A DNA stretch of 64,000 nt from NCBI GenBank assembly GCA_964396715.1, contig CAYNFQ010000002.1, positions 1 to 64,000 on the forward strand, read 5' to 3'. Source of the DNA: CAYNFQ01 sp964396715. Lineage in GTDB: Bacteria; Patescibacteriota; Microgenomatia; Daviesbacterales; UBA10151. A program made the position numbers and the translations under genes. Below, piece after piece: positions 62,257 to 64,000 of this stretch. Under the pieces are notes generated by a model, which had not been told where the DNA came from, ran no database searches, and saw nothing but the letters and a program-made list of their open reading frames with translations. Numbering within the stretch: the first letter of the stretch is position 1; each line of letters begins with the position of its first letter.

Positions 62257-63933
62257 TTAGGCAATAGCGGGAATAAGGGAGGGTCTGACTTTCTCTATGT
62301 CTTCTCTTATCTGTTGTACTAGTCTAAAATCCTCAAATGTTTTGATAGTACATGCTAATTGTGCAGTTGTATTAAAGTTATGATTCTCGGCACTTGTTAC
62401 ACCAAGGTGAGCCTCATTAAGAACCTGAAGTGCCGGTGTATATTCAACTTCCACGATTTTCTTGTCTTTTGCCCATATCTTTTGAAAGAAGAAGTGCAGG
62501 TAGGCCCTTTTATGGTCTATATCAGCTTTAGCATAGCTTCTAGCGATATTTCTAGTTAATTCCAATACGTCATTTACTACCGATATATCAACTGTTCTTA
62601 TCTTCTCTACCTCTGCTAATTCCTTTTGAATAGCAAGCATTTCTGCATCTAATTTAGCATTAAGCCTTAGCAGTAATTCAGCAGGTATCTTGTTATTACC
62701 ATAATCGGTTTCTATCTTTTCTTTTCTCATTTCAATAGCATCGCGCCTGTTACAGATACCCTTTCTGAAAACTTTTACTCTCTCAATACTGTCTGTATAA
62801 ACCTCATTTATGTATTTATTAACTGCATCAATGAAATCTTGCTTAAATTCCAGTTTTTCAACTTGATCCTGTACTTGCTGTTCGAGATCAGTTAGCAATA
62901 CATACCTTGAGGGACACTTGCCACGTTTCCCAGTTTGACTGCAGTGGTACATTCCAATTCGGCCATTACCTGTTTTATATTTTTCGTGATAGTGCCATTC
63001 AGCCACATACCTGCGACCACAGTCTTTACAAAATACAATTCCCCTAAGCAGAAAGTTGTGTTTTCTTTTTCTCAATCCAAAAGCACCCTTTTCATCCAGG
63101 ATTTTCTGTACTAAATCAAAAGTTTCTTTATCAATTATTGGCTCATGCTTACCCATACCCTCCAAACCTCCATGATGCATCCAACCCCAATGAAATTTGT
63201 TTCTTAACATTGTGTGAGTAACTGAAAATTGTAATGGTCTTCCTTTCTTGCCCAAAACACCATGCTTATTTAGATACTGCCGAATATCGTAAATTGAATA
63301 GTTACGAGTTGCATACATTTTAAATGCTTGAGTAATAAACGGAGCAGAGTTAGGGTCAGGGACTACAATTTTTTTATCATAAGAACCACTTGGGTTAGGA
63401 TTAAGTATGTTTTTATAGCCTAAAGGAGCAACGGAAGGATAATAACCTGCTTTGAATTTCTCTGCGGCTGTTTGTTTGACTTTGAAGCTGGTCATTCGTG
63501 GATGCAGGGCATTTACGACCGCCATCATTTCATCCATTGTCTGGCTTATTGGATCGTCATCAACTATTCCTGTGAGGGGAATGACTTTAACTCCGAATTT
63601 TTTCAACTCACTTTTGATATATAGGTATTCGAAAGTATTGCGGGAGATACGGGAGCTATCTTGAACGATTAAATAGTCAATGTCTTTTTTAGAACACCTA
63701 GCTAAAAGAGCTTGGAGTCCTGGCCTATTCATCGAAGTTCCCGATATGCCATTATCAATGTAACAATCTTCGGCAAGATAACCACCTAAATCTTCTATCT
63801 TTTCGAGTATCTTTATCTGCTGGGTTTCAATGCTTAGATTATCCTTTTGTTCCAACGTAGATACCCGGCAATATGAAAGACAGGCAGGTTTTTTATTGTT
63901 TTCGCTGATTGTTTGGTTATCTGATGATCGCAT
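62257..63933 (-). CDS. Large serine recombinase
   Basis: A 558-residue site-specific recombinase. The catalytic Ser is in YCRVSTLEQ (S25), followed by IVQDSSRISRN and a long linker (Recombinase domain, PLGYKNILNP). A zinc ribbon (FCKDCGRRYVAEW, then HCSQTGKRGKCPSRYV) and a C-terminal coiled coil complete it. It ends 26 nt from tRNA-Asn, a typical position for an integrase at a tRNA attachment site. The rest of any mobile element would be beyond the window edge. Confidence 0.93.
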   Translation of the reverse strand: MRSSDNQTISENNKKPACLSYCRVSTLEQKDNLSIETQQIKILEKIEDLGGYLAEDCYIDNGISGTSMNRPGLQALLARCSKKDIDYLIVQDSSRISRNTFEYLYIKSELKKFGVKVIPLTGIVDDDPISQTMDEMMAVVNALHPRMTSFKVKQTAAEKFKAGYYPSVAPLGYKNILNPNPSGSYDKKIVVPDPNSAPFITQAFKMYATRNYSIYDIRQYLNKHGVLGKKGRPLQFSVTHTMLRNKFHWGWMHHGGLEGMGKHEPIIDKETFDLVQKILDEKGAFGLRKRKHNFLLRGIVFCKDCGRRYVAEWHYHEKYKTGNGRIGMYHCSQTGKRGKCPSRYVLLTDLEQQVQDQVEKLEFKQDFIDAVNKYINEVYTDSIERVKVFRKGICNRRDAIEMRKEKIETDYGNNKIPAELLLRLNAKLDAEMLAIQKELAEVEKIRTVDISVVNDVLELTRNIARSYAKADIDHKRAYLHFFFQKIWAKDKKIVEVEYTPALQVLNEAHLGVTSAENHNFNTTAQLACTIKTFEDFRLVQQIREDIEKVRPSLIPAIA

Positions 63934-64000
63934 AGTTTAATGATTTATTAGTGATCTATATCTATATTTTCAATGGTTTTAGGTTCAATGGCACCGATCA
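63934..64000. other. Region upstream of the recombinase, cut by the window end
   Basis: AT-rich, with no gene visible. It should hold the recombinase promoter; no clear -35/-10 pair could be assigned. Confidence 0.4.

Overview
This window looks like chromosomal DNA from a Patescibacteria (Candidate Phyla Radiation) bacterium, most likely of the Microgenomates group. The evidence is indirect: a shortened valyl-tRNA synthetase, an SDR/DUF4012 fusion, a split PrgI-VirB4 secretion locus with many VirB2-like pilins, no biosynthetic pathways, tight gene packing with ATGA-type overlaps, and many promoters whose -10 box lies 6-9 nt from the start codon. TGA works as a normal stop codon (for example ATGA overlaps at yidD-adjacent, rnhA and VirB4 genes), which argues against the recoded Gracilibacteria/Absconditabacteria lineages. 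No rRNA is present, so placement is inference.

Layout. 0.1-9.4 kb: valS, ribosomal protein bL25, a half-size transporter, an SDR-DUF4012 membrane protein, RNase H, a polysaccharide flippase and an O-antigen-ligase-like protein. 9.4-15.6 kb: the classical replication-origin neighbourhood, with khpB/jag, yidC, yidD, rnpA and rpmH on the minus strand, then divergent dnaA, a DnaA-box cluster (probable oriC), a Holliday-resolvase-like gene and dnaN. 15.6-22.4 kb: first half of a type IV secretion-like system (SLT/M23 wall hydrolase, VirB4 ATPase, VirB4-associated protein, PrgI). 22.4-31.7 kb: accessory insert between the two halves of that system, holding a four-helix-bundle mobile-like element, a cobalamin riboswitch with an unknown zinc-ribbon protein, an array of three toxin-antitoxin cassettes separated by repeated sites, and a 1391-residue unknown protein. 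31.7-44.6 kb: second half of the secretion locus (VirB6/TrbL-like, six VirB2-like proteins, M23 lipoprotein, SpoIID protein, bPH and propeller proteins). 44.7-57.8 kb: smpB and tmRNA with an inserted VapBC, comF, tRNAs, CPBP protease, secreted beta-propeller proteins, Fic, another VapBC inside a local duplication, NUDIX and a TlyA-like methyltransferase. 57.8-64 kb: BrnTA-like module, dnaG, rpoD, a third four-helix-bundle element, an intron-containing tRNA-Asn and a serine recombinase.

The most striking signal is a family of hairpin repeats built from 7-nt units. Each hairpin has its own heptad (for example GTATAGC, AAATGAC, CAGTCTT, ATGTACA), and its two arms carry similar but non-identical strings of units. 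At all three loci encoding a four-helix-bundle (S23/IVS-type) protein the layout is the same: one heptad arm over the start codon, then the gene, then a full hairpin downstream. Solo hairpins lie between genes, often directly against the start codon (dnaN, smpB, rpoD, the bPH gene), and one forms a peripheral stem of the cobalamin riboswitch. Single arms or hairpins are also read in frame inside genes, where they encode the signal peptides of three exported proteins and an insert in ComF. I propose that the four-helix-bundle gene and its heptad arms are an autonomous element and the solo hairpins are derivatives moved or copied in trans. This is a hypothesis from sequence pattern only.

A second notable structure is the toxin-antitoxin array at 24.4-27.4 kb, where AbiEii-type, HigBA-type and ParDE/YafQ-type modules are each bracketed by a related ~90-140 bp site (two copies are identical over 140 bp), which resembles an integron-like cassette array without a visible integrase. 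A third is a group I intron in the anticodon loop of tRNA-Asn that carries the same GTCCGAT hairpin found in the cobalamin riboswitch. All positions were read by eye; no alignment, folding or database search was run.
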